From: Halobacteriovorax marinus
GTDB lineage: Bacteria > Bdellovibrionota > Bacteriovoracia > Bacteriovoracales > Bacteriovoracaceae
Length of the DNA: 64,000 nt
Assembly (NCBI GenBank): GCA_002163155.1
Contig: MAAO01000002.1
Coordinates: 62,001-126,000, forward strand
Direction: 5' to 3'
Every line of letters begins with the position of its first letter. Position 1 is the stretch's first letter. This document shows, piece by piece, positions 17,967 through 27,403 of this stretch. The notes under the pieces were generated by a model. The model saw nothing but the letters and a program-made list of their open reading frames with translations. It ran no database searches and had not been told where the DNA came from. A program made the translations under genes and the position numbers.

Positions 17967-18069
17967 AATTCCAATTTGTCTAAGGTGATACGTGTATTAA
18001 CTTTATCATCTATACCTTCTCTTGGACAACTTTACTAACTTTAGGCAATATAAAGAAAGTGAGGTTGTA

Positions 18070-18948
18070 GTGACAAATGAAATGAAGAGTTTAATTTATG
18101 GGATTATAGGAGTGTTGTGTTTTGGTATTACACTTCCTGTGACCAGATACATTTCACCTTCCTTTGATCCATTCTTCATAGGTTCTGCTAGGGCCTTCAT
18201 TGCAGGTTTAACTGCTATTGTAGTTCTATTCTTGCTCAAGGCCGTTAAACCCACAAAAGCGCAAATTAGACCTCTCTTAGTAGTCACTTTTGGCGCAGTT
18301 CTAGGTTTTCCCGTTATGGCCTCTTTCGCTATGAAATATGTCCCAGCTTCTCACGGAGGTGTTGTGGTAGGGCTTCTTCCCATGGTGACGGCAATTTTTG
18401 GTACAATGATTACTAAAGATAAGCCGAGCTTTTGGTTTTGGGTGACTTCAGTTATTGGAAGTATCCTGATTGTTTCATTCACCTTATTAAAAGGGGGAGG
18501 ACACTTTCAAATAGGAGATATTGCTCTCTTTATAGCCGTTCTTTGTGCTGCTATTGGTTATGCCGTTGGTGGAACACTCTCAAAAGAAATGGGAGGAAAG
18601 TATGTTATTTGTTGGGCCACAATTTTCGCTCTACCATTTGTTCTCTACCCGGCGATAACTTTATTTCCTAGTGATCCAACAAGTATTGCGATTGAGCACT
18701 GGGTGGGATTAATTTATCTCTCTCTGATAAGTCAGCTCTTTGCCTTTTTCTTTTGGTATAAGGCCCTCGCTATGGGAGGTATTGCAAGAATTAGTCAATT
18801 ACAACTAACTCAACCAGTTATTACTCTCTCTATTTCTGCTTTATTTATTGGCGAGCTCATTGGACTGCAAACCATAGTCTTTGCCTTTCTAATTATTATA
18901 GTTGTGACTATTAATAAGAAAATGCCCATTGCAACTCCTAACTCTTAA
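18070..18948 (+). CDS. EamA/DMT-superfamily permease
   Basis: This is an inner-membrane transporter of about 292 residues with ten predicted spans in two EamA repeats: the first begins LIYGIIGVLCFGITLPVTRY and the second begins after KGGGHFQIGD. I favour the GTG at 18070 (GAGG five bases upstream); the ATG at 18082 is the alternative, and a TTG at 18022 is unlikely. DMT permeases export or import small metabolites; the substrate cannot be told. It stands alone, diverging from rlmF. Confidence 0.85.
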   Translation: MTNEMKSLIYGIIGVLCFGITLPVTRYISPSFDPFFIGSARAFIAGLTAIVVLFLLKAVKPTKAQIRPLLVVTFGAVLGFPVMASFAMKYVPASHGGVVVGLLPMVTAIFGTMITKDKPSFWFWVTSVIGSILIVSFTLLKGGGHFQIGDIALFIAVLCAAIGYAVGGTLSKEMGGKYVICWATIFALPFVLYPAITLFPSDPTSIAIEHWVGLIYLSLISQLFAFFFWYKALAMGGIARISQLQLTQPVITLSISALFIGELIGLQTIVFAFLIIIVVTINKKMPIATPNS

Positions 18949-19009
18949 GAACTTTTATAAGGTATTCCTTAATATTTAATTAAATCAAATTCATTCTAAA
19001 CAATCCGAA

Positions 19010-19603
19010 ATGACATCTATGAAAAAGAAAAAACATAGATGGATTTTAGGAATCTTTTATTTTTTACTCTTAGTTATAGCTGTAACCACTATTCGTAGCG
19101 GTTACTACTTAAACTATGGTGCACCTGTGGGGAAAATGATTTCCACTAAAAAGCTTACGAGTAACTGGACTATTGTTCATGTGCTAGGTGAAGGATGTAC
19201 TTGTTCCATTAAAATTTTTAAATACTTGAGTAAGAGAGGATTGACTAAAGGAGCCAGCGAGAAGGTCATTTATTTTGGAAAAAGAAACCTCCATACTACC
19301 GCACTTGAAAAAGCTGGTTTTCTTATTCAATTAAGTACTCTTGAAGAAATGGAAATTAATAATAGGACGCTACATGGCCTTCCTTTTTTCCAAATTTATT
19401 CGCCAGATAAGTCTCTAAAGTATAGCGGTGGTTACAGCACTTCGATGATTAGTGAAACAACTGAGTTGAAAGACTTACTTGTCTTTGAAAAAATAAGAAA
19501 TGATAAAAGAAATATTAAAAAAAATCCCGTTTACGCTTGTGAAACTGGTGGCGAATATCAAACCCAATTGGATCCATTTAGATTAAGGTACACGAGGAAT
19601 TAA
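19010..19603 (+). CDS. membrane-anchored protein with thioredoxin-like features
   Basis: This encodes 197 residues with an N-terminal membrane anchor (residues about 11-29) after a Lys-rich start. The exported part contains a GEGCTCSIKIFKYL segment, a Cys-x-Cys where a thioredoxin-like fold would place its active site, and later a HGLPFFQIYSP stretch reminiscent of the cis-Pro region. This pattern suggests a periplasmic thiol or metal-handling protein. The ATG at 19019 is an equally good start. It lies five bases ahead of the glutamate-synthase-like gene. Confidence 0.55.
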   Translation: MTSMKKKKHRWILGIFYFLLLVIAVTTIRSGYYLNYGAPVGKMISTKKLTSNWTIVHVLGEGCTCSIKIFKYLSKRGLTKGASEKVIYFGKRNLHTTALEKAGFLIQLSTLEEMEINNRTLHGLPFFQIYSPDKSLKYSGGYSTSMISETTELKDLLVFEKIRNDKRNIKKNPVYACETGGEYQTQLDPFRLRYTRN

Positions 19604-19608
19604 TACTT

Positions 19609-21183
19609 ATGATAAATCTCATAACTACACATCCATGGATCTCATTGATAGTGGGATCTTTTCTTCTTTTCTCTCTCGTATTTATTTTTGATGTTTTTGT
19701 TCAAAAGAAATATGCGGTACTTCACAATTTCCCTGTGTTTGGACATTTGAGATATATTCTAATGATGATTGGTCCAGAGATGCGCCAATACTGGGTAGCT
19801 AATGATAAGGAAGAACAGCCTTTTAATAGATCTGAAAGAGATTGGATTTATGCTTCAGCTGAAGATGAAAATAATACCTTTGGTTTTGGTACCAGTGAGG
19901 TTATTTATTCGATTGGTTATCCCATTATCAAAAATGCAGGATTACCTCTGGCAGATAGTAGAGTGTATAAAGATGAAAATAATCCCATGGCACTACCTTG
20001 CTTGAAAGTTATGGGAGAGTTTAATAAGCGCAAGAAAATGTTTCGCCCAGCTTCCATCGTAAATATTTCTGGAATGTCCTTTGGCTCTCTTGGGGAGAAG
20101 GCCATTAAGTCATTAAACCTTGGAGCCAAGCTAGCAGGTTGTTACCACAATACTGGAGAAGGTTCCATTAGTGATTACCACAAAATGGGTGGAGATATTA
20201 TGTGGCAACTGGGGACTGGCTACTTTGGTTGTCGCGATGAATTTGGAAAATTCTCCCTTGAAATATTAAGGGAAAAAGTTGCAGACACTCCACAAGTGAG
20301 GGCGATAGAAATAAAACTTTCCCAAGGAGCAAAACCTGGTAAGGGAGGAATCTTACCGGGAGCAAAAGTGACTGCCGAAATTGCAAGAGTTAGAGGTATT
20401 CCACAGGGCGTCGACTGCCTTTCTCCCAATTCCCATAGTGAATTCTCTAGCCCCGGAGAACTTATAGATTTTATAGAATTAATAGCAGAAGCGACAGGTC
20501 TTCCTGTGGGAATCAAAGCGGCGATTGGTCAGGATGAATTTTGGATTGAGTTGGCAAGTCTTATGAAGGAGAGAGGTGAGGGACCTGACTTTATAACTGT
20601 TGATGGTGGTGAAGGAGGAACTGGAGCTGCACCTCTCACTTTTGCTGATCATGTCTCGCTACCATTCAAGCTAGGTTTTTCAAGGGTCTTTAAGTTATTT
20701 CAAGAAAAAGGTCTTTCAAAAAGAGTGGTGTGGATAGGATCCGGAAAACTAGGTTTTCCTGATCGTACTATTGTGGCCATGACTATGGGATGTGATATTG
20801 TCCACATTGCCCGTGAGGCGATGTTAAGTATTGGTTGTATTCAAGCACAGCAGTGTCATTCCGGACATTGTCCCGCAGGAATTACAACTCAAAACAAGTG
20901 GTTGCAAGGGGGAGTGAATCCAGAAGTAAAGGCTAAGAACTTTCAAAATTATATCTATCACTTTAGAAAAGAGCTCATTCAGATCTCCCATGCTGCAGGT
21001 TACGAGCATCCAGGACAATTTAGACCAGAAGATATAGAGTTCAGTGCTGGTGTAAATTTATTTAAAAACGTAGAAGAGATTTTTAGTTATAGAAAAGATC
21101 CTTTGTCTTTTACAAGTATGGAAGATCTCTTAACTGAGAATGAAAGAGATCGAGTACCGCCACGCTTGCGAAAACTCGGTTAA
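19609..21183 (+). CDS. FMN-binding glutamate-synthase-related protein
   Basis: This encodes 524 residues with one N-terminal membrane span (about 10-32). The rest matches the FMN/TIM-barrel domain of glutamate synthase: ISGMSFGSLGEKAIKSL, NTGEGSISDYH, the KLSQGAKPGKGG loop, GVDCLSPN, GIKAAIGQD, VDGGEGGTGAAP, and an iron-sulfur-like cysteine set in GCIQAQQCHSGHCPAG. It lacks the glutaminase domain and is membrane-tethered, so it is one of the stand-alone GltS-like oxidoreductases of uncertain reaction. Its tight spacing with the upstream thiol protein suggests a shared job. Confidence 0.85.
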   Translation: MINLITTHPWISLIVGSFLLFSLVFIFDVFVQKKYAVLHNFPVFGHLRYILMMIGPEMRQYWVANDKEEQPFNRSERDWIYASAEDENNTFGFGTSEVIYSIGYPIIKNAGLPLADSRVYKDENNPMALPCLKVMGEFNKRKKMFRPASIVNISGMSFGSLGEKAIKSLNLGAKLAGCYHNTGEGSISDYHKMGGDIMWQLGTGYFGCRDEFGKFSLEILREKVADTPQVRAIEIKLSQGAKPGKGGILPGAKVTAEIARVRGIPQGVDCLSPNSHSEFSSPGELIDFIELIAEATGLPVGIKAAIGQDEFWIELASLMKERGEGPDFITVDGGEGGTGAAPLTFADHVSLPFKLGFSRVFKLFQEKGLSKRVVWIGSGKLGFPDRTIVAMTMGCDIVHIAREAMLSIGCIQAQQCHSGHCPAGITTQNKWLQGGVNPEVKAKNFQNYIYHFRKELIQISHAAGYEHPGQFRPEDIEFSAGVNLFKNVEEIFSYRKDPLSFTSMEDLLTENERDRVPPRLRKLG

Positions 21184-21203
21184 ATGATTCAGAAATTATT
21201 GTT

Positions 21204-21869
21204 TTAATCTTGAGTAAGAGATCTAACAAAAACATTTCCTCTTTTGCTAGAGACTTTAAAGCCTAGAGAGCGAATCTTCTTATTGAGATTAGAGAAGTGA
21301 GTCGAGAGGTTATTCTCTGACATATTTTGAGTATTGTTCCAGACTTTTTCAATGACTTCGATTGTCGAAATCTCCTTATTTTCCACAATTAGTTTGAAGA
21401 GAAAGAATTCCTTTGGTGTGAGTTCTACGGAGAGTCCTTCCTTAGTCACTTTAAATATATTGTGATCAAAGTTAATCCCTTCAATACTTAATACAGTACT
21501 TGTTTGGTTTGCAGAATTTAACTTATTATAAATCCTCTGTACTTTCTCCGGCCAAGACATCTCTGGCGTTAATAACTCACATGAACCAAGCGATAATGCC
21601 CTTAGTTTTACATCAATATCATTAGTTGAGGAAAGAAAGAAAATAGGCTGTCCAGAGTATGTATCTGACTTGGTTATTCTCTCGTAGAGTTGGAAACCAT
21701 CTAGTAGAGGAATCATTATATCTAAAATAATTGCTTCGAAAGTGAGAGTTTTTATTGCATCCAAAGCTTCAAAAGGGTTTTCGAAAGCGGTTACTTGAAA
21801 GTCTTTTAAGTTCTCTTGAAATGCCTGGATTTTTGCGGGATTATCATCTATATAAACAATTCTATTCAT
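21204..21869 (-). CDS. response regulator with receiver and winged-helix output
   Basis: This encodes 221 residues from the internal ATG (MNRIVYIDDNPAK); a longer frame to 21917 exists but lies outside the receiver fold. The receiver has the acidic pair DD at 8-9 and the phosphoacceptor Asp50 in AIILDIMIPLLDG. The C-terminal 100 residues carry the OmpR/PhoB-type winged helix (VELTPKEFFLFKLIVENK, then NNLSTHFSNLNKKIR and KVSSKRGNVFV). It is divergent from the histidine kinase, a likely cognate pair. The usual receiver Lys region reads GSCELLTPEMSWP, so the conserved Lys is replaced by Leu or Thr. Confidence 0.9.
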   Translation of the reverse strand: MNRIVYIDDNPAKIQAFQENLKDFQVTAFENPFEALDAIKTLTFEAIILDIMIPLLDGFQLYERITKSDTYSGQPIFFLSSTNDIDVKLRALSLGSCELLTPEMSWPEKVQRIYNKLNSANQTSTVLSIEGINFDHNIFKVTKEGLSVELTPKEFFLFKLIVENKEISTIEVIEKVWNNTQNMSENNLSTHFSNLNKKIRSLGFKVSSKRGNVFVRSLTQD

Positions 21870-21976
21870 AATATATTTTAACATTTTGCAGTTGTGATTT
21901 ACAATAGTTGCAGGCAATCTTGAAGATTTCTTAATTTTGCTAAATGAACTTTATAGAGAAAATGTAAGAGAGAAAT

Positions 21977-23164
21977 ATGACTTCAATTTCCCAATCACTT
22001 TATGTTCAAAAAGAGTTTTCAAAACTTTTCAAAATGGTCATCTATATTTCGATTTCCAATTTAATGATCATGGTGTGGGATGTGCTAGGTCTTGGCGCGG
22101 AATTAACTCTTAGTTATCTCTCTATGAAAGCTCTTTTCATAATCTCTCCAATTCTCTGTGTCTACTTATATAAAGTCATTCCTAGTTTCAGGAATCTAGC
22201 TCAACCCATTATCGCAATAATTTATTTTCTCTACTGTTATTATTACACTGCGAATCTGAACTATTCTTACTACACTGCCTTCATTCAGTTCTTTATGGGA
22301 ATTGTGGTCTTCTTTAGATTCTCAAAGAAGTCTTTTCTCATAAGCTATGGCATTGGATTAATTCTCGTCTACTGTGCCGTACAGTCACTGCAAGGAGGTA
22401 GGAGTGTCGCTGATTTTGTAGAGCTCTCAGAAATAATTTATGGTGCGATTCTACCTATTTACTTCATTTCTTTTGTCGTTTTTTTTACAATTAAAAATGC
22501 TGAACTTGAAGACGATATGAAGTCTTTATTCTTTCAAGAGATAGGAAAGAATGTGGGCTTTCTCATTCATGAGATTAAGCAACCGATTAAAGAGTTAATG
22601 AATACAACCAATCCTAACTCTGAATCAGTGGAGAGTTTAAATGAACTCCTAGAAACGGCAAATATTATTTGGCCTTCGCAAGATCAAAGTGCAGTTCTTC
22701 ACACAGGGGATGTTCAAACGAATGATTTGATTTCTGAAGTCCTAAATAGTTATAAGAAATATCTAAACTATATTGATGTTGAAATTATAGTTGATCCTCA
22801 AATTCCTAAACTCTATACGAATAAAGCAATTCTTAAAATTATAATAAAGAACATCATAAAGAATGCACTAGAAGAAATAGTTAATGATGATCTCAAAAAT
22901 AGTGTTATTAAAATTTCATTTACTAGAAATCAAAAAAATCTTTATTTCGTTATTTCAAACTCTATCAAGGTGGGCAAGAAAGTTCCTTTGAAGAAAATAT
23001 TTGATGCAGGGTTTAGTGGGAAAAATGGTGCCGCGAATAAGGGAATAGGTCTCTTTATTACTAAGCAATTAGCTCAACGTATAACTTGCTCGCTCGAAGC
23101 AACTCAGACTCATGATACTTTCTCTATGGAGCTTTCCTTTCCAAGCTCAATTATGTTATCCTAG
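21977..23164 (+). CDS. membrane sensor histidine kinase
   Basis: This encodes 395 residues with about six membrane spans in residues 20-172 and no large periplasmic loop, so it probably senses within the membrane. The phosphorylated His is His198 in FLIHEIKQPIKE. The C-terminal ATPase domain has the N box (IIIKNIIKNALEEI), a G1-like loop (FDAGFSGKNGAANKGIGLFITKQLAQ) and the final beta segment. The divergent response regulator starts 107 bases away, which supports a two-component pair. Signal and targets are unknown. Confidence 0.9.
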   Translation: MTSISQSLYVQKEFSKLFKMVIYISISNLMIMVWDVLGLGAELTLSYLSMKALFIISPILCVYLYKVIPSFRNLAQPIIAIIYFLYCYYYTANLNYSYYTAFIQFFMGIVVFFRFSKKSFLISYGIGLILVYCAVQSLQGGRSVADFVELSEIIYGAILPIYFISFVVFFTIKNAELEDDMKSLFFQEIGKNVGFLIHEIKQPIKELMNTTNPNSESVESLNELLETANIIWPSQDQSAVLHTGDVQTNDLISEVLNSYKKYLNYIDVEIIVDPQIPKLYTNKAILKIIIKNIIKNALEEIVNDDLKNSVIKISFTRNQKNLYFVISNSIKVGKKVPLKKIFDAGFSGKNGAANKGIGLFITKQLAQRITCSLEATQTHDTFSMELSFPSSIMLS

Positions 23165-23194
23165 TCGTTTACTGTAAGTTTATTTGGAAATGAT

Positions 23195-24457
23195 ATGGCC
23201 TTTTACGCAATCGACTTTGGAACCTCAAATTCATTACTAAGTTATATTTCTAATGAGGGAGATATCCTTCCAATACCTCTTTCTGGCGATGAGAAGTATA
23301 TTCTAAGGTCTCTCTTATTTACTGCTGAAAAAGGTCGCTGGCACTTTGGTGATGAAGCGATTGCAGAGTATGTGGAAAATGATGGAGAGGGACGATTCTT
23401 TAGATCACTTAAGAAGTTTCTTCCTGAAGCGAGTTATAAAGGTACTGAAGTACACAATAAGAAAATGAAAATTACCGACCTCATCGCAACTTTCATAAGA
23501 GAAATGCGAGAAAGGGCGAATAAGAAAATTGGAGAAGATATTGTAAAAGTCGTCCTTGGAAGACCTGCTCTATACTCTAAAGATAAAGTCAGTGATCAAT
23601 TGGCAGAAGATAGAATGAGAGAAGCCTGTGAGATGGCAGGTTTTAAAGAGATTCATTTCTGTCCTGAACCTTTGGCCGCCGGTTTGGATTACGACAAGGA
23701 TAATTCGCAGGAGAAAATAGTCTTGATTGCGGATTTTGGAGGGGGGACTTCAGACTTCACTTTAATGAAGCTACATGAAGGACTTTACACGCAAGATGAT
23801 ATTCTTGGTATCAGTGGAGTGTTTACTGCAGGGGATGCCATAGATGGAGAAATGATGAAGAAATTTGTCTCTCGTCATTTTGGCTCTGAGTTTGAGTTTA
23901 AAATTCCTATGGGAAATAACATACTTAAATTTCCAAAGTTACTTCTTAGTAAACTCTGCTCTCCAGCTCATATCACTCATTTAAGAGAGAGGGAGACTTG
24001 GGAGTACTTAAAAGAGATTCAAAAGTTTTCTCTTGATGAGGAAAGTAAAAGGCAACTAGATCAGCTCTTCACTCTTGTTGAGTGCCAGTTAGGATTTCCT
24101 ATTTTTAATCAAATTGAAAAATCAAAGATTGAAATTTGTAAGGGTCTAGAAAGTTCACATCTCTTCAATTACCAATACCCTGGAATTAATATTGAGCAAG
24201 AGTTAAGTCAGGCTAATTATAATGAAAAAATGCAACCAGTGGTTGATAAAATTATGAAGAGTATGATGGAAGTTTTTCAGCAAGCTCAAATGAAAACATC
24301 TGACGTAGATGAAATTTGCTTAACCGGTGGTACGGCACAATTCACTCTCATCCAAAACTATCTCAGAGATACTTTTGGAGAAGAGAAATTGGTAGAACAC
24401 AATATCTACCAATCCGTGGTTGGTGGACTTTCTCAATACGCTTTGAAATTAATCTAA
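23195..24457 (+). CDS. yegD: YegD-like Hsp70-family protein
   Basis: This encodes 420 residues in the actin/Hsp70 ATPase superfamily. Phosphate 1 motif AIDFGTSNS lies at 4-12, followed by the connecting FCPEPLAAGLDY and phosphate 2 ADFGGGTSDFT. Adenosine motif ICLTGGTAQF and the C-terminal VGGLSQYAL are present. The protein ends after the nucleotide-binding domain and lacks the DnaK substrate domain, as in E. coli YegD (about 450 residues). It starts 30 bases after the kinase gene. Role unknown; a chaperone-like ATPase is inferred. Confidence 0.85.
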   Translation: MAFYAIDFGTSNSLLSYISNEGDILPIPLSGDEKYILRSLLFTAEKGRWHFGDEAIAEYVENDGEGRFFRSLKKFLPEASYKGTEVHNKKMKITDLIATFIREMRERANKKIGEDIVKVVLGRPALYSKDKVSDQLAEDRMREACEMAGFKEIHFCPEPLAAGLDYDKDNSQEKIVLIADFGGGTSDFTLMKLHEGLYTQDDILGISGVFTAGDAIDGEMMKKFVSRHFGSEFEFKIPMGNNILKFPKLLLSKLCSPAHITHLRERETWEYLKEIQKFSLDEESKRQLDQLFTLVECQLGFPIFNQIEKSKIEICKGLESSHLFNYQYPGINIEQELSQANYNEKMQPVVDKIMKSMMEVFQQAQMKTSDVDEICLTGGTAQFTLIQNYLRDTFGEEKLVEHNIYQSVVGGLSQYALKLI

Positions 24458-24742
24458 GACGATTTTAAGGCCATTTGAAATAACAACACCATCGATGGAA
24501 TCTCCAATCGATTTCTCACAATTAATTCCTTCTAATGTTATTCCACTATTTAGTATTTCACTCATATCTAGAGGGCATAGAGCATGTTCTCTAAAGTAAG
24601 AAAAATCACCTACGGAAACAAGACATGTTCCTGTAGAAATAGTTTTAATCTCTGTAATTTTAGCAACAATTAAGGCCTCAAAGTTATTACAGGCAAAAGT
24701 CGATTGTGATGCCAAGATTAGCAATGCGATTATTATTTTCAT
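24449..24742 (-). CDS. small secreted cysteine-containing protein
   Basis: This encodes 97 residues with a signal peptide (ALLILASQSTFA). The mature part begins with Cys-Asn-Asn-Phe and has four Cys in all, enough for two disulfides. Its stop overlaps the end of the yegD-like gene by nine bases on the opposite strand. No domain is recognised. The start ATG has AGGAGAG upstream. Confidence 0.65.
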   Translation of the reverse strand: MKIIIALLILASQSTFACNNFEALIVAKITEIKTISTGTCLVSVGDFSYFREHALCPLDMSEILNSGITLEGINCEKSIGDSIDGVVISNGLKIVLD

Positions 24743-24845
24743 AGTTCTCTCCTAGAGAGAGACTATCTATCATTTATAGATTTATTTAAGAAGTGGTTCT
24801 TTAAAAAAGATTTCACAAAACTCGTTTTAGAGTTAGAATTTAGTT

Positions 24846-25415
24846 ATGAAAAAAACGACACCTTATTCTAAAATTCTTTTTAAAACTAAGCGACTAATTA
24901 TTAGACCTTACAAGTTAACAGACTTTAAGTCCTGTCAGCTTTCGCATGCTGCTAGACTTAAGAAAGTGAATACCTTCGATGAACCTATTTACACTACTTC
25001 TTTTGAATCTTATTCAGAGTTTAAAGAAAAAGTTACTACCTATAGAGAACATGGAAAGTTAAAAGTACATTTTATCTTTGGAATATTTGAAAAGAAGACG
25101 GGAGCCCATGTGGGACAAGTTGATCTCTTCCTTATAAATAAACAAATGAGTTGGGGGAATTTAGGTTATCAAATTCAAAATCATTCGTGGGGAAAGGGCT
25201 ACGCCACTGAGGCCAGTAAGGCCGCTCTAAAGATTGCTTTTAAAGAACTTGGGTTTCATAGGATTGAAGCAGGAGCTGAACTTAAAAATATTGCGTCTCA
25301 TAAAGTAGCAAAGAAAGCCGGGATGTTGCGAGAAGGTATTAGACTAAAGTTCTTTCCAAATAATGGTGGTCTCGACATGGTGATCTTTGGCGCCAATGCC
25401 ATAGATTATCGGTAG
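24846..25415 (+). CDS. GNAT-family N-acetyltransferase (RimJ/RimL type)
   Basis: This encodes 189 residues with the acetyltransferase layout of RimJ/RimL proteins: TKRLIIRPYKLTDF at the start, GNLGYQIQNHSWGKGYATEAS (acetyl-CoA-binding Q/R-x-x-G-x-G/A region as WGKGYATEA) and KNIASHKVAKKAGMLREGI near the end. Members acetylate protein N-termini, antibiotics or small amines; the substrate here is unknown. It stands alone on the plus strand and its stop codon lies inside the hairpin shared with the next gene. Confidence 0.9.
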   Translation: MKKTTPYSKILFKTKRLIIRPYKLTDFKSCQLSHAARLKKVNTFDEPIYTTSFESYSEFKEKVTTYREHGKLKVHFIFGIFEKKTGAHVGQVDLFLINKQMSWGNLGYQIQNHSWGKGYATEASKAALKIAFKELGFHRIEAGAELKNIASHKVAKKAGMLREGIRLKFFPNNGGLDMVIFGANAIDYR

Positions 25416-25428
25416 GGAAATCCCTACC
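25411..25428. terminator. symmetric hairpin containing both convergent stop codons
   Basis: GGTAGGGA-AA-TCCCTACC is an 18-base inverted repeat. The TAG stop of the acetyltransferase gene (25413-25415) and the TAG of the barrel gene (25424-25426) fall in the two arms. There is no T-run on either side, so it may pause or stabilise transcripts more than terminate. Confidence 0.55.
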
Positions 25429-26608
25429 AATAAAAAGAAATACTCGCTTCAATGTAGCTGTCTTTTTCATAGAGATATAGTCCACTCACTGGGGCGGGTT
25501 CATGAATAATGTTGGCATTCACTTCCCATTTCCAATTTTCATTGATTCTTCTTTCCGCTTCAATTCTATAGCTAGTTAAACTCATATCGTGATTATTCAC
25601 GAACATTCCTGCTAGAATTTCAGTGGACTTTACGTCATTGAGAGCAATCCTTGTTCCAATAAATGTATGATCGTAGAAAGGAGTTTGAGTTTTAGTTCCT
25701 CGCTCATCATAGAGCCACTCTGCAAGAACTCCCACATCTAAACCAGTTTGTTTTATATTTGAGAAAGTATATTCAAAACCAGTCACAGTACTAAAGAATC
25801 TTTGTTCGAGTTGTGAGTCTCTCACAATCATCTCTGTCTTAAGTAACCAGTTCTCATAAATATATTGTGAATCAATCGAGTACTGCTCCATTTGTGTATA
25901 AATAGGAGCTATCTCAGTGGAACTAATCGCTTTGAAAAAAGGATCCCTATTTGTTCCATTAAAGTAACTCAGTCCTAATTCAAAGTCTCCAAAGTAGTGA
26001 GACCATCTAAGGGCATAGTCAGTATGATTTTGCCCATCAACGTGCATGTATTGCACTTTATCAGTATTGACGACTAGCGGACCTCTAAAACGTCCTTCAC
26101 TACCTGAAAAAGTTCTCTCTCTAAAGTAGGGTAGAGCAAAACCGGTAAACGTTCCATAGTCCGTGAGATAACTCAAATTCACCATGGGTTGTCCCAGTTT
26201 ATCTTCACCATCTATATTGTCTACGAAATCTGATTGATTAATCACATCTACTAGATGGTATGATTCAGTCACTCCCCAGAATACTTTTGAAACTCCTATA
26301 CGTGTCTCAATATTATTGAAAGCTCCAACATAACTCATTTCTCTTAAGTCAAAGTGAGTTCTTTCATTGTCTTGCTCATCCACCCTTAAGTAGGGAATGA
26401 CTGTCGTAACTTGTCTATCATTGTCCCATGAGTACATCGCTTGAGGTTCTATCACAAATGATGGTTGTAGCTTTTCTGTATTTCCATACTTTCCTTCTTC
26501 CGGAAAGTAGCGAACTTCTCCTTTCGCTACTCCTGAAAAAGTGAATTCCTGTGCAATTGTTTGGGACGTCATTAATGATAGAAATGAAAGTGCTATGAGC
26601 TTTTTCAA
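25424..26608 (-). CDS. outer-membrane beta-barrel protein of the RND operon
   Basis: This encodes 394 residues from a TTG start with GAGG upstream, inside the end of the preceding gene. The signal peptide ends near IAQ. The mature protein is barrel-like: many aromatic-flanked strands, repeated Tyr/Trp, and a C-terminal EASISFYW ending in Trp. It is last in the order RND pump, LolA-like protein, barrel, so it probably forms the outer-membrane part of the same export or lipid-transfer route. Size suits a 16-stranded barrel. Family not recognised. Confidence 0.7.
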   Translation of the reverse strand: MKKLIALSFLSLMTSQTIAQEFTFSGVAKGEVRYFPEEGKYGNTEKLQPSFVIEPQAMYSWDNDRQVTTVIPYLRVDEQDNERTHFDLREMSYVGAFNNIETRIGVSKVFWGVTESYHLVDVINQSDFVDNIDGEDKLGQPMVNLSYLTDYGTFTGFALPYFRERTFSGSEGRFRGPLVVNTDKVQYMHVDGQNHTDYALRWSHYFGDFELGLSYFNGTNRDPFFKAISSTEIAPIYTQMEQYSIDSQYIYENWLLKTEMIVRDSQLEQRFFSTVTGFEYTFSNIKQTGLDVGVLAEWLYDERGTKTQTPFYDHTFIGTRIALNDVKSTEILAGMFVNNHDMSLTSYRIEAERRINENWKWEVNANIIHEPAPVSGLYLYEKDSYIEASISFYW

Positions 26609-26611
26609 GTA

Positions 26612-27403
26612 TTACCTCAATCTCTTTAAAGAGTTCTTATTAAAATCTCTGTCCGAAATATCTTGATTAAATTTGTAATCATTCCAAACTAAACTAGTAC
26701 TCTTTCCTGTCTGGTGGTTTTTCATGTGCATTTCATCTGGTCGCCACTTTCCATTTTGATACTTCTTGTATCCGATATAGTTTAAAGTTTTTAAAAGAGA
26801 CTCTTTTCTATCGTAGAATTCTATTTTTTGGATCGTCCAATTCTCTTCGTTTACCCAGACTATTTGTTTAGTATAACCTGAATTCTTGTCTACCGGGTAG
26901 CGTTCAATTATGTGACCTTTTACTGAAACTTTTGATTCCGTACTAATATACTCGTAAGAGTATTTCTCAACTTCTTGTGATGAGATATCTTCATAAGCAA
27001 ATTCACTTCCCATAAAAGGGCCTGACTTATTATTTGAAGAAATTCTCTTCACTCTCTTTAGCGCAGGTAAGTAGAGCCACTGATCATCAGAACCAACAGC
27101 ATGAGAGAAACTTAAGAATGAAGTTCCCTTTACATCTCTAGGAGTTTTGAAGATGGTTAATGACTTGTCCCCATCTTCTTTCACTTCTAGTGTTTTAATT
27201 TTCATTTGTCTCGTGGACTTCTGTCCTTGTTTATTAAGAAGTACCATTTTTACATTTGCTGTTTGATTCACAAATCCTTCATTTGTTATATCAATTTGCG
27301 TAGCCACCCATAGACCTTTATTCTCTTCTGCTTTGACTGTAGAACCTAGACCAAAGGCCAGTGCTACTATGGCAATTGAAGCCACTGCGTTTTTAAGTTT
27401 CAT
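26612..27403 (-). CDS. LolA-like outer-membrane lipoprotein-sorting protein, internal start
   Basis: Translation can begin at an ATG inside the long RND frame, preceded by AAGGAGAT with ideal spacing. It gives 263 residues with a typical signal peptide (MKLKNAVASIAIVALAFGLG, then STVKA-EE). The mature part resembles outer-membrane lipoprotein-sorting/LolA-like proteins: LFKTPxD-like IFKTPRDVKGTSFLSF, DDQWLYLPALKRVKRI, GSEFAYEDIS, and a final WNDYKFNQDISDRDFNK. Such proteins are often encoded beside MMPL pumps as separate genes. I favour a free second protein, made with or instead of the fusion. Confidence 0.8.
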   Translation of the reverse strand: MKLKNAVASIAIVALAFGLGSTVKAEENKGLWVATQIDITNEGFVNQTANVKMVLLNKQGQKSTRQMKIKTLEVKEDGDKSLTIFKTPRDVKGTSFLSFSHAVGSDDQWLYLPALKRVKRISSNNKSGPFMGSEFAYEDISSQEVEKYSYEYISTESKVSVKGHIIERYPVDKNSGYTKQIVWVNEENWTIQKIEFYDRKESLLKTLNYIGYKKYQNGKWRPDEMHMKNHQTGKSTSLVWNDYKFNQDISDRDFNKNSLKRLR

